21,193 nt of DNA from Dehalococcoidia bacterium (GTDB lineage: Bacteria > Chloroflexota > Dehalococcoidia > SAR202 > UBA11138), in NCBI GenBank assembly GCA_012270625.1, contig JAAXHZ010000156.1, positions 1 through 21,193 on the forward strand, written 5' to 3'. The number at the start of each line of letters is the position of its first letter. Position 1 is the first letter of the stretch. The position numbers and the translations under genes are program-made. The notes under the pieces were generated by a model. That model searched no databases. It saw only the letters and a list, made by a program, of their open reading frames with translations, and was not told where the DNA came from. Shown one piece after another: positions 14,896 through 21,193 of the stretch.

Positions 14896-15314
14896 CTGGA
14901 CCCCTGCAACGATTGGATACCGAGCCGTTCCTGTACCATGCCCGCGTACGCCTCGCCCGTGTCGAGGTATTCGAGTCCTCTTTCGAGCACTCGGCTCTCG
15001 GTCCGATCCAGCCCGAACCACTTTTTTACGATGCCGAGCGACTCTTCGGGATCGAACTCACGACAAGAGAAAATGTCCACATTCAGGTACGACCGTTCCG
15101 GAAACGTGTGTACCGTGATGTGGCTTTCGGCTATCAGCACGAAGCCGGAAACTCCCCAGTCTTCGGCCTTGCGACTCCGGTACGTATAGACTTGGGGAGG
15201 CGCGATCCGGGTCATCCCGATGCGATCGGGGAACCAATCGAGGAAGTCATGGACAAGGTCCACGTCTGTCAGCGACGATGGGTCTGCCTGGTATCCGTCG
15301 ATCACTAAGTGCAA
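14892..15314 (-). CDS. speD: SpeD-family pyruvoyl decarboxylase (AdoMet decarboxylase proenzyme)
   Basis: A 140-residue class 1 prokaryotic SpeD-type proenzyme. The self-cleavage site is IAESHITVHTFPE, where Ser about 64 would become the pyruvoyl group. The conserved His (about 69) and the Cys in VDIFSCREFD (about 84) are present. The protein starts LHLVIDGYQADPSSLTD, matching the family N-terminus, from a TTG with GGAG about 9 bases upstream. AdoMet decarboxylase supplies aminopropyl groups for spermidine. Some SpeD relatives have been shown to decarboxylate arginine or ornithine instead. No spermidine synthase gene is nearby, but an agmatinase-type gene overlaps the stop by 4 bases, so an arginine decarboxylase role is possible. 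Confidence 0.9.
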   Translation of the reverse strand: MHLVIDGYQADPSSLTDVDLVHDFLDWFPDRIGMTRIAPPQVYTYRSRKAEDWGVSGFVLIAESHITVHTFPERSYLNVDIFSCREFDPEESLGIVKKWFGLDRTESRVLERGLEYLDTGEAYAGMVQERLGIQSLQGSS

Positions 15315-15421
15315 GGCAGATGTCTCCAGTAGGTAGCCTTCGATCGTGTCGGTCCCGATGGGATCACGCGCCGGTTCGGGGAACTAGCTTAGCACTCGAC
15401 GGGAATTCCGGACAACCTGCC

Positions 15422-15451
15422 TTGAAAGAATTGAAGTGCTTGAATTAGAAT
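15422..15451 (+). promoter_or_regulatory. Probable promoter of the ABC transporter operon
   Basis: TTGAAA (15422-15427) and TAGAAT (15446-15451) are 18 bases apart in an AT-rich patch of the 254-bp region between speD and the ABC operon. The implied leader is about 110 bases and contains a 23-codon frame from ATG 15513 that overlaps the start of the ATPase gene. I do not claim that frame as a gene. Confidence 0.5.
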
Positions 15452-15568
15452 CCCTTTGGTTTTTTGCAGGCGTCCATATGTAAATCTCAAGCAAGTGGAC
15501 TTTCGTAATTACCATGGAAAGCAGAGGCGTCCAGCCCGAGAGCGAAGGCCCAGCAGGTCTAGAGCCGT

Positions 15569-16540
15569 ATGATCGAAGTCAATAACGTAACCAAATACTT
15601 CGGGAACTTCCCAGCGATCACTGACATCAGTTTCAGAGTTGAGCCTGGTGAAATCGTGGGATTCCTAGGGCCTAACGGCGCTGGGAAATCGACCACCATG
15701 AAAGTGATCACAGGGTTCCTGCCACCCACCGAAGGCAGCGCCAACGTCGCAGGGTACGACATCGTCACAGAGTCTCTGGACGCCCGCCGTCACATCGGTT
15801 ATCTCCCTGAGACGGTCCCTCTGTACACAGAGATGAACGTGCGCGAGTACCTCGACTACATGGGCAAGATCAGGGGGATGGACTCGACAAGAATCAGAAC
15901 GCGCATAGATGACGTAGTAGAGATATGCCATCTGGAAGACTACTACACCTCTATCATCGGAAAATTGTCCAAGGGGTTCCGGCAGCGCGTTGGAATTGCG
16001 CAGGCGATCATCCACGAACCGGACGTGCTGGTGCTGGACGAGCCGACAATCGGTATTGACCCGATCCAGGTAGTCGAAACCCGTCAGCTCATCAAGGACC
16101 TCGGAGGCGATCACACCCTGATCGTCAGCACCCACATACTTCCCGAGGTAAGCCAGATCTGCGAACGAGTTATCGTAATTCACGAAGGGCAGATCGTGGC
16201 CATAGACGAGCCGGACAATCTCGCGCGCAGGCTCCTGGGACGTGAGAGGGTCGATTTGCAGGTAAAAGGTCCACAGCAGGAAGTGCTCGGTGTCCTGGCG
16301 GATGTGCCAGGTGTACAGACCGCAAACCGAGTGAACATCCAGCGCGGAGAGATTCCCCATTACCGCGTGGAGTCGGAGTCGGGCGTAGAGATCAGGGCGA
16401 CGCTTGCACAAAAGGTTGTGGAGTCGGGATGGGAGCTGCACCGACTGGAGGGGGTCACCATGTCACTCGAGGAGATATTCTTGAGGCTCACAACTGAAGA
16501 AGAGGCCGTCATGAACGGCGACGCGGAGTCGGCCGCTTGA
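15569..16540 (+). CDS. ABC transporter ATP-binding protein, GldA-like
   Basis: A 323-residue nucleotide-binding subunit. Walker A GPNGAGKST is at 34-42, Q-loop region YLPETVPLYTEM at about 78-89, signature LSKGFRQR at 133-140 (a variant of LSGGQ common in the GldA/NatA group), Walker B VLVLDEP at about 153-159, and H-switch STHIL at about 188. A C-terminal extension of about 100 residues ends in TMSLEEIFLRLTTEE, typical of ABC-2 exporters. The ribosome-binding site is weak (AGGT about 14 bases before the ATG). First gene of a four-gene operon with a permease, GldG-like and DUF4340 proteins. Substrate unknown. In Bacteroidota the homologous set is linked to gliding, but no motility gene is seen here. 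Confidence 0.93.
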   Translation: MIEVNNVTKYFGNFPAITDISFRVEPGEIVGFLGPNGAGKSTTMKVITGFLPPTEGSANVAGYDIVTESLDARRHIGYLPETVPLYTEMNVREYLDYMGKIRGMDSTRIRTRIDDVVEICHLEDYYTSIIGKLSKGFRQRVGIAQAIIHEPDVLVLDEPTIGIDPIQVVETRQLIKDLGGDHTLIVSTHILPEVSQICERVIVIHEGQIVAIDEPDNLARRLLGRERVDLQVKGPQQEVLGVLADVPGVQTANRVNIQRGEIPHYRVESESGVEIRATLAQKVVESGWELHRLEGVTMSLEEIFLRLTTEEEAVMNGDAESAA

Positions 16541-17247
16541 ACACATTCAACATAGCTTGGAAAGAGACGAAGCTGTACTTCGGCACACCTGCCGCCTACA
16601 TAGTAGGCGCGATGTTTCTCGGTCTGACCGGAGTCTTCTTCGTCGCCGACGTTACAGCACCGTTCGCCGAGGCAGGCGTCCGAGGCATAGTTGACTGGGC
16701 GAGCTTCTTTATAATCTTCTTGGCTCCCCTGCTGACCATGAGACTGCTGGCCGAAGAGCAGAAGCTCGGCACCCTAGAATTGCTGCTGACGTCTCCAGTC
16801 CGCGACTGGGAGGTCGTACTAGGCAAGTACATCGCCAGCTTCCTGATTTTGGTCGCCATACTCGCTGTGACGCTCTACTACGTGGTGCTGCTGTACTCGT
16901 TCGGCGACCCGGACACAGGGCCGGTGCTGAGCGGATACTTGGGACTGCTGCTGTACGGCGCTGCGGCGCTGGCGATTGGATTGCTCGGATCATCCCTGTC
17001 CAGCAACCAGATAGTTGCCGCGGTCGTAGGAATTGCGATCCTCTTGATGCTCTCTTTCGTCAACCTGATTGCGGACATCGTGACCGGTGTTGCCAGTGAG
17101 GTGTTCAACGGCATGTCGATGAATGAGCACATCGTTGACTTCAGCCGCGGTGTGATCGACACATCGAGCCTGGTGTTCTTTCTTTCGCTGACCGCCATTT
17201 TTCTGTTCCTCACCATCAGATCCCTCGAGACCCGCAGGTGGAGATAG
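16537..17247 (+). CDS. ABC-2 type permease, GldF-like
   Basis: A 236-residue integral membrane subunit with about six hydrophobic helices: AAYIVGAMFLGLTGVFFVAD, a short loop, WASFFIIFLAPLLTMRLLAE with the ABC-2 signature RLLAEEQKLGTLELLLTSPV, then YIASFLILVAILAVTLYYVV and three more, ending at RSLETRRWR. The TTG start overlaps the ATPase TGA by four bases (TTGA), with GGAG 8 bases ahead, so translation is probably coupled. It partners the preceding ATPase. EEQKLGTLELLLTSPV is highly conserved in GldF/NosY-type permeases. Confidence 0.92.
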   Translation: MNTFNIAWKETKLYFGTPAAYIVGAMFLGLTGVFFVADVTAPFAEAGVRGIVDWASFFIIFLAPLLTMRLLAEEQKLGTLELLLTSPVRDWEVVLGKYIASFLILVAILAVTLYYVVLLYSFGDPDTGPVLSGYLGLLLYGAAALAIGLLGSSLSSNQIVAAVVGIAILLMLSFVNLIADIVTGVASEVFNGMSMNEHIVDFSRGVIDTSSLVFFLSLTAIFLFLTIRSLETRRWR

Positions 17248-18900
17248 TTGACTAGACAGCAGGATCGTCGTCAATCAATCAGCCTCGACCTGTTGGACAC
17301 TTTCAAGTCCACGGGCTTCTGGAGCGCAATCGGCGCTATCGTCGGAGTCATAGCCACAATCGCCGGCGTGGTGCTGTTCCTGACCATTGACGAGCTCAGG
17401 AACTTCTCGATCTCGGTCCTCATCATCGGGCTCGTGTTGCTGTTCATCGCGCTCGTACTGTCGCCCAGGGCAGTTGCGATATTCATGGCAGGACGCCAGG
17501 GCCGCTACGGCGCCAATGTAGCAATAATGACGGTCGCGTTCTTCGTCATCTTGGTTCTGATCAACTTCCTGCTGTTCCGCAGCCCGAACAGGCTGGACGT
17601 CACGGCGACTCGCATCTTCAGCCCCGCCCAGCAGACCCTCCAAGTGCTCGATTCGCTGGAAGGGCCACTGCGGGCAAACGCCTTCTTCTCACCAACGGAC
17701 AGGGACTACGTCATAACGAGGCAGCAGACGGAAGACCTGCTGAATGAGTTTGCCCGACGCAGCGGCAACTTCACATATCGCTTCATCGATCCGGAGCTGA
17801 ACCGGAGCACCGCGGTCAAGTATGACGTTACCGAATTTCCTGTCGTCGTGTTCGAAGACATAGATACCGGAGTGTACCAGGGGGTCTTCAACTTCACTCA
17901 GCAGGACTTTGTTACGGCTATACTGGTGGTCACCAACGTCGATCAGAAGCGCGTTTACCACCTGACCGGACATGGAGAGGCGTCTATCACCCGGTCAATT
18001 ACGGGAGAGACCGACGACGAGGGATTCGACTTCGCCATCCAGGGAATGCAGCGTGACAACTACAGGGTCTTCCCGCTGAATCTCAAGCAGGATGGTTCGA
18101 TCCCAGAGGATGCTGCGGTTCTGGTAATTCCAGGCCCCAGGCAGGACCTGGGCGAAGACGAAATGCAGGCAGTATCTGACTACCTCGCAGGAGGCGGCAA
18201 GCTCATTGTACTGCTCGATCCGGACGCGCCCGATACCTACCGTCAGCTATTGGCGGTCTGGGGTCTTGGGGTCGGGAGCGATCGAATCGCTGACCTTATC
18301 AGCAATGTCGCCGGAGAGGCCACCTCTCCAATGATACAGCGCTCCAACGCGCAGTTTGGCACTAGCGGCTTGACAGGCGTGCCGATTGCCGATCATCTCA
18401 ACAACGTCTTCTTTACCGACGCCACGGCCGTGCTCCCGGTCATTCCGCTGGAAGACCTACCGGCGTTCATGTCATACACCGGATTGGCGAAAACCACTCC
18501 CGCGAGCTGGATGGAATCACACGATGAAGAGACCGCGTACACTCCCTTGGAAGACGTCCAGGGGCCTCTGGACGTAGCGTCCGTCATGCAGGCAGGCGCA
18601 TCGCTGACCGGTCAGATCGTACCCGGCGAGGACAACCTGACCAAGATCATCGTGATCGGCGACTCGGACTTCGCGCGCAACAAGTTCTTCTTTCAGAGCG
18701 ACAACGCCAGCCTGCTGCTGAATTCGGTCAACTGGCTGGCGGAAGACTACGAATTGATCACTATTCGCGAGCCGGCGATTCCTATCCGCGTGCTGGTGCT
18801 GAACCAGAGGGAACGTGACTTTATCAAGTGGACCGGCTGGTTCCTGCCACCCATCCTGATGATTATTATTGCGGTGGTCGTCTGGTGGCGTCGGCGGTAA
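17248..18900 (+). CDS. GldG-like ABC-auxiliary membrane protein
   Basis: A 550-residue protein starting at TTG right after the permease TAG, with GGAG 4-5 bases ahead. Three N-terminal helices (about 26-47, 54-74 and 88-110) are followed by a large outside domain and one C-terminal helix (about 526-546) ending WWRRR. The outer domain opens LDVTATRIFSPAQQTLQVLD and contains YHLTGHGEASI at about 236 and a long Rossmann-like stretch with AAVLVIPGPRQDLGEDE near 290, matching the GldG/GATase-like domain found in such transporters. FPVVVFED and GDSDFARNKFFF are further recognisable blocks. It forms a complex with the ATPase and permease. Cargo unknown. Confidence 0.88.
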   Translation: MTRQQDRRQSISLDLLDTFKSTGFWSAIGAIVGVIATIAGVVLFLTIDELRNFSISVLIIGLVLLFIALVLSPRAVAIFMAGRQGRYGANVAIMTVAFFVILVLINFLLFRSPNRLDVTATRIFSPAQQTLQVLDSLEGPLRANAFFSPTDRDYVITRQQTEDLLNEFARRSGNFTYRFIDPELNRSTAVKYDVTEFPVVVFEDIDTGVYQGVFNFTQQDFVTAILVVTNVDQKRVYHLTGHGEASITRSITGETDDEGFDFAIQGMQRDNYRVFPLNLKQDGSIPEDAAVLVIPGPRQDLGEDEMQAVSDYLAGGGKLIVLLDPDAPDTYRQLLAVWGLGVGSDRIADLISNVAGEATSPMIQRSNAQFGTSGLTGVPIADHLNNVFFTDATAVLPVIPLEDLPAFMSYTGLAKTTPASWMESHDEETAYTPLEDVQGPLDVASVMQAGASLTGQIVPGEDNLTKIIVIGDSDFARNKFFFQSDNASLLLNSVNWLAEDYELITIREPAIPIRVLVLNQRERDFIKWTGWFLPPILMIIIAVVVWWRRR

Positions 18901-18913
18901 GGCATACGATCTC

Positions 18914-20056
18914 ATGAACTGGAAGTTCACTGTTGGCCTCATACTGATCGCCCTGCTGATGCTGCTGTTCGTCGGAGCGGCGGCGGGAGCGCTGGGAGAC
19001 ACGGCCTTTGGCGCGGTCGCGAAGTACACTCCGTTCGCTACCGTGGAAGAGCGGGAACCAAAGTCCCCCTGGTTCTATCAGGTCAGCTTCGACGACATCA
19101 TCAGTATCGAAGTGAACGCCGGCGACAATACAGAGCGTTTCTTCAAGAATGAAAAGGACGCCTGGGTGTTCGAGCGCCTCGACGGCATCCCGCCTTCGCA
19201 TACCAGATGGGGAGGCATCGTTCTTCTGGTCAGCGGCCCGCAGACACGGCGTGATCTGACTGGGGAACCGTCGGGTTTCCAGTCAGATTTCTCCACGGTA
19301 CGAGCGACCATTGAAAACCCTGCCGAATACGGTCTGGACGCCCCTACCCTGGTCGTGAAGCTTGGTCTCACTGCTGACCGGGAGCTGGAGTTCCGACTCG
19401 GCGACAAGACAACCGATGGCAATCACCACTACGGTGAGGTGATCGGATTCGACGAGCTCTTCCTGATAGCAGACATCTGGGGAGATGTACTCGCCCGGCT
19501 GGCGAACGAGCCACCGCTGCCGAAGTGGTGGGTGTATAGAGATCCGGAGACCATCACTGAAGTCAACATCTATGTGGGCGAGCCTGGCGAGCCGGAAGGC
19601 CCATTCCTTCGCTTTCAGCATGAGGAAGGCGAGTGGTTCGCGCGGCACTTCGATACCGACGAGGAGAATCGACCCGTGGACTCGGAGAAGTGGGCGGAGT
19701 ATCTGCCGCTCCTCGGAGGACCGCGCGACTTCCTGGTGGAGGAGTACAGGGTCAGGAGCCGCGACTTCCTGGACTGGGGCATGGAGTTCAAAGGCCCTGA
19801 AGAGCCATACGAAGGAAGATCGATCGAAATCCGATTCTCAGGCGAGACCGAGCGCGGCACCCGGTTCATCGACGGCATACTGTTCGCCTTCGGCAACCGT
19901 ACCGAAGATGGGATGCACTACTATGCCACACCCGTCTCAGACCTCGCGGCCACGCCGCTCATCAAGATCAGCGCTGATTGGGCCGACGCGCTGTTCGACC
20001 TCGTAGAAAACGTGCCGTACGCAGATCCGGAAGAGGGATCATCAGGCTCGGGCTAG
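18914..20056 (+). CDS. DUF4340 protein of the ABC operon
   Basis: A 380-residue protein with one N-terminal helix (about residues 6-27) and a large extracytoplasmic part. The DUF4340 pattern is visible as YQVSFDDIISIEVNAGDNTERFFKN and ENPAEYGLDAPTLVVKL, then LEFRLGDKTTDGNHHYGEV. A second repeat-like half begins near EITEVNI. DUF4340 genes regularly follow gldG-like genes in this operon type and are thought to be accessory outer subunits. The ATG at 18914 lies 13 bp after the GldG stop, with AAGG 12 bases upstream. An in-frame TTG at 18869 would extend into the preceding gene and lacks support. Acidic C-terminus. Function unknown. Confidence 0.85.
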   Translation: MNWKFTVGLILIALLMLLFVGAAAGALGDTAFGAVAKYTPFATVEEREPKSPWFYQVSFDDIISIEVNAGDNTERFFKNEKDAWVFERLDGIPPSHTRWGGIVLLVSGPQTRRDLTGEPSGFQSDFSTVRATIENPAEYGLDAPTLVVKLGLTADRELEFRLGDKTTDGNHHYGEVIGFDELFLIADIWGDVLARLANEPPLPKWWVYRDPETITEVNIYVGEPGEPEGPFLRFQHEEGEWFARHFDTDEENRPVDSEKWAEYLPLLGGPRDFLVEEYRVRSRDFLDWGMEFKGPEEPYEGRSIEIRFSGETERGTRFIDGILFAFGNRTEDGMHYYATPVSDLAATPLIKISADWADALFDLVENVPYADPEEGSSGSG

Positions 20057-20107
20057 TCCTCTCTGCCAATTTCGCGCCCGATCCAACCTCGCATAGGCCG
20101 CGTCGGA

Positions 20108-20136
20108 TTGTCCCTCTCGCCGCACAGGGATATACT
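20108..20136 (+). promoter_or_regulatory. Promoter of cinA
   Basis: TTGTCC (20108-20113) and TATACT (20131-20136) are exactly 17 bases apart in the 156-bp gap after the ABC operon, with a leader of about 70 bases to the cinA ATG. I see no clear terminator for the upstream operon in this gap. Confidence 0.6.
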
Positions 20137-20212
20137 TGCGCTCGACTCCCCGATCGACTCTCACCGTTGAACACGACGGGGCACAGCGCACACTCCCGGC
20201 AGGATCATCAAC

Positions 20213-21193
20213 ATGAACGCTGAGATCATATCCATCGGGACCGAACTCCTGATGGGAGAGACCATCGATACCAACTCGTCATACATCGGCGAGCAGTTGG
20301 CCAGAATCGGGATCGACCTCACTTGGGCCACGAAGGTTGGAGACCATCCCGACAGGCTCCAGGAGGCTATTAGTCGCGCTTGGAGCCGCTCGGACGTCAC
20401 GATCACCACAGGAGGTCTGGGGCCAACATCCGACGACCTTACGCGAGAATCGATCGCGGCGGTGATGGGCGAACAGATGGAAGTTCAGGACGACCTGCTG
20501 GCGCATCTCAGATCGCAGTTCGAGAGCCGCGGCATTAAGATGCCTGAGACCAACGTCAAGCAGGCCACTCTGATCCCGTCCGCGCGGGTGATCCCCAATC
20601 CGATGGGCACTGCTCCCGGCTGGTGGGTAGAGATGGATGGTCGTGTCATCGCGGCGCTGCCCGGACCTCCCAGAGAGATCACCGGAATGTGGGAGTCCGA
20701 TGTCGGTCCCAAGCTCAGCGCCCTGAATCCTGGCATCGTTATCGTCACTCGAACCCTGAAGACGTTCGGGATAACCGAAGGCGGGCTGGACGAGATGCTC
20801 TCTCCCCTGTTCGAGAGCGAGAACCCGTCGCTCGGGATCTACTCCAAGCAGGACGGCATACACCTGAGAGCGATCGCGCGAGCTGGCTCGGAAGAGGAGG
20901 CGCGTCTCCTGATAGAGCCGATGGAGGCGGAGATCAGACGGACCGCTGGACATGCCATCTGGGGTGAGGACGACGACACCGCGGTTACAGCCGCGCTCAG
21001 AGCGCTTGCGGACCGACGTCTCTCTCTTGCTATCGTGGAGGGCTTCACCGGCGGACTGCTGTCGAGCACACTTCTAGAGTCCCCTCTGTCCAGGGATACC
21101 CTCATAGGGAGCGTTGTGCTCGCGGCAAATGGGTCAGGAGCCAAGTTGTTCGCCCAAGTGGCCGGCTCAGGAGTCAGCCCGACTCCTGAAGAT
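20213..21193 (+). CDS. cinA: CinA-like protein, 3' end beyond the window
   Basis: The frame is open from ATG 20213 (AGGA 8 bases upstream) to the right edge, 327 codons. The N-terminal COG1058 domain (MoaB/MogA-like fold, ADP-ribose/NAD-derivative pyrophosphatase in studied relatives) shows AEIISIGTELLMGETIDTNS, TTGGLGPTSDDLTRE at about 64-78, NPMGTAPGWW and ALPGPPREI at about 147-155. A C-terminal PncC-like (NMN deamidase) domain starts near residue 258. Its usual AESCTGGL loop reads VEGFTGGL here, so the conserved Ser and Cys are replaced by Gly and Phe. The N-terminal call is firm. Whether the second domain is active is doubtful. Confidence 0.92.
   Translation, partial: MNAEIISIGTELLMGETIDTNSSYIGEQLARIGIDLTWATKVGDHPDRLQEAISRAWSRSDVTITTGGLGPTSDDLTRESIAAVMGEQMEVQDDLLAHLRSQFESRGIKMPETNVKQATLIPSARVIPNPMGTAPGWWVEMDGRVIAALPGPPREITGMWESDVGPKLSALNPGIVIVTRTLKTFGITEGGLDEMLSPLFESENPSLGIYSKQDGIHLRAIARAGSEEEARLLIEPMEAEIRRTAGHAIWGEDDDTAVTAALRALADRRLSLAIVEGFTGGLLSSTLLESPLSRDTLIGSVVLAANGSGAKLFAQVAGSGVSPTPED

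Noticed and set aside
14011..15021. A 336-residue version of the agmatinase starting at 15021
   Set aside because: The extra 42 residues overlap speD in another frame and look like shadow translation; the TTGA overlap with AGGGG gives a better start.
15513..15584. A 23-codon upstream frame overlapping the ABC ATPase start
   Set aside because: No ribosome-binding site and no recognisable sequence; frames of this length are expected by chance.

Overview
The window is a bacterial chromosome segment of fairly high GC, with short intergenic gaps, frequent TTG starts and readable sigma-70-type promoters. The gene set (NHL-repeat protein, DUF1800/DUF1501 pair, cytosolic gamma-glutamyltransferase, CAP protein with a CxCxxC/poly-Arg N-terminus, GldA/F/G-like ABC operon with DUF4340) resembles free-living Chloroflexota of the SAR202/Dehalococcoidia type. 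That placement is an inference from protein style only.

Layout. Bases 1-3309 (minus): an NHL-repeat protein running off the left edge, then a DUF1800-DUF1501 pair. Bases 3540-6468 (plus): a class I SAM methyltransferase and a membrane-anchored CAP-domain protein. Bases 6487-9673 (minus): a gamma-glutamyltransferase preceded by a collapsed remnant of an S9 peptidase, a roughly 0.5 kb sparse region with an orphan plus-strand promoter, and a nuclease-like domain fused to hypoxanthine phosphoribosyltransferase. Bases 9738-11601: the selenium locus. Bases 11661-15314 (minus): thioredoxin, a lipoprotein, a NifS/IscS-type cysteine desulfurase, an agmatinase-family ureohydrolase and a SpeD-family decarboxylase. 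Bases 15422-20056 (plus): a four-gene ABC transporter operon. Bases 20108-21193 (plus): cinA, cut by the right edge.

The most notable content is the selenium locus. A near-consensus promoter with an overlapping palindrome drives a conserved protein of unknown function and a small gene interrupted by an in-frame TGA. The TGA lies in the motif D-U-G-S-C, is followed at the right distance by a stem-loop fitting the bacterial SECIS rules, and reading continues in frame for 82 more codons. This is a UGSC-family selenoprotein that ordinary gene callers would split in two. About 100 bp downstream, convergently, lies a complete tRNA-Sec (selC) with a UCA anticodon, an 8-bp acceptor stem, a 6-bp D stem and an encoded CCA. 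selC follows thioredoxin by 59 bp, and a cysteine desulfurase lies about 1.1 kb beyond thioredoxin. The recoded message, the tRNA that decodes it, a likely thiol reductant and a possible selenium donor enzyme are therefore side by side. selA, selB and selD are not in the window.

Secondary points of interest are the nuclease-HPRT fusion, the speD-agmatinase pair that could form a complete arginine-to-putrescine route if SpeD is an arginine decarboxylase, and the S9 peptidase remnant in front of the gamma-glutamyltransferase.
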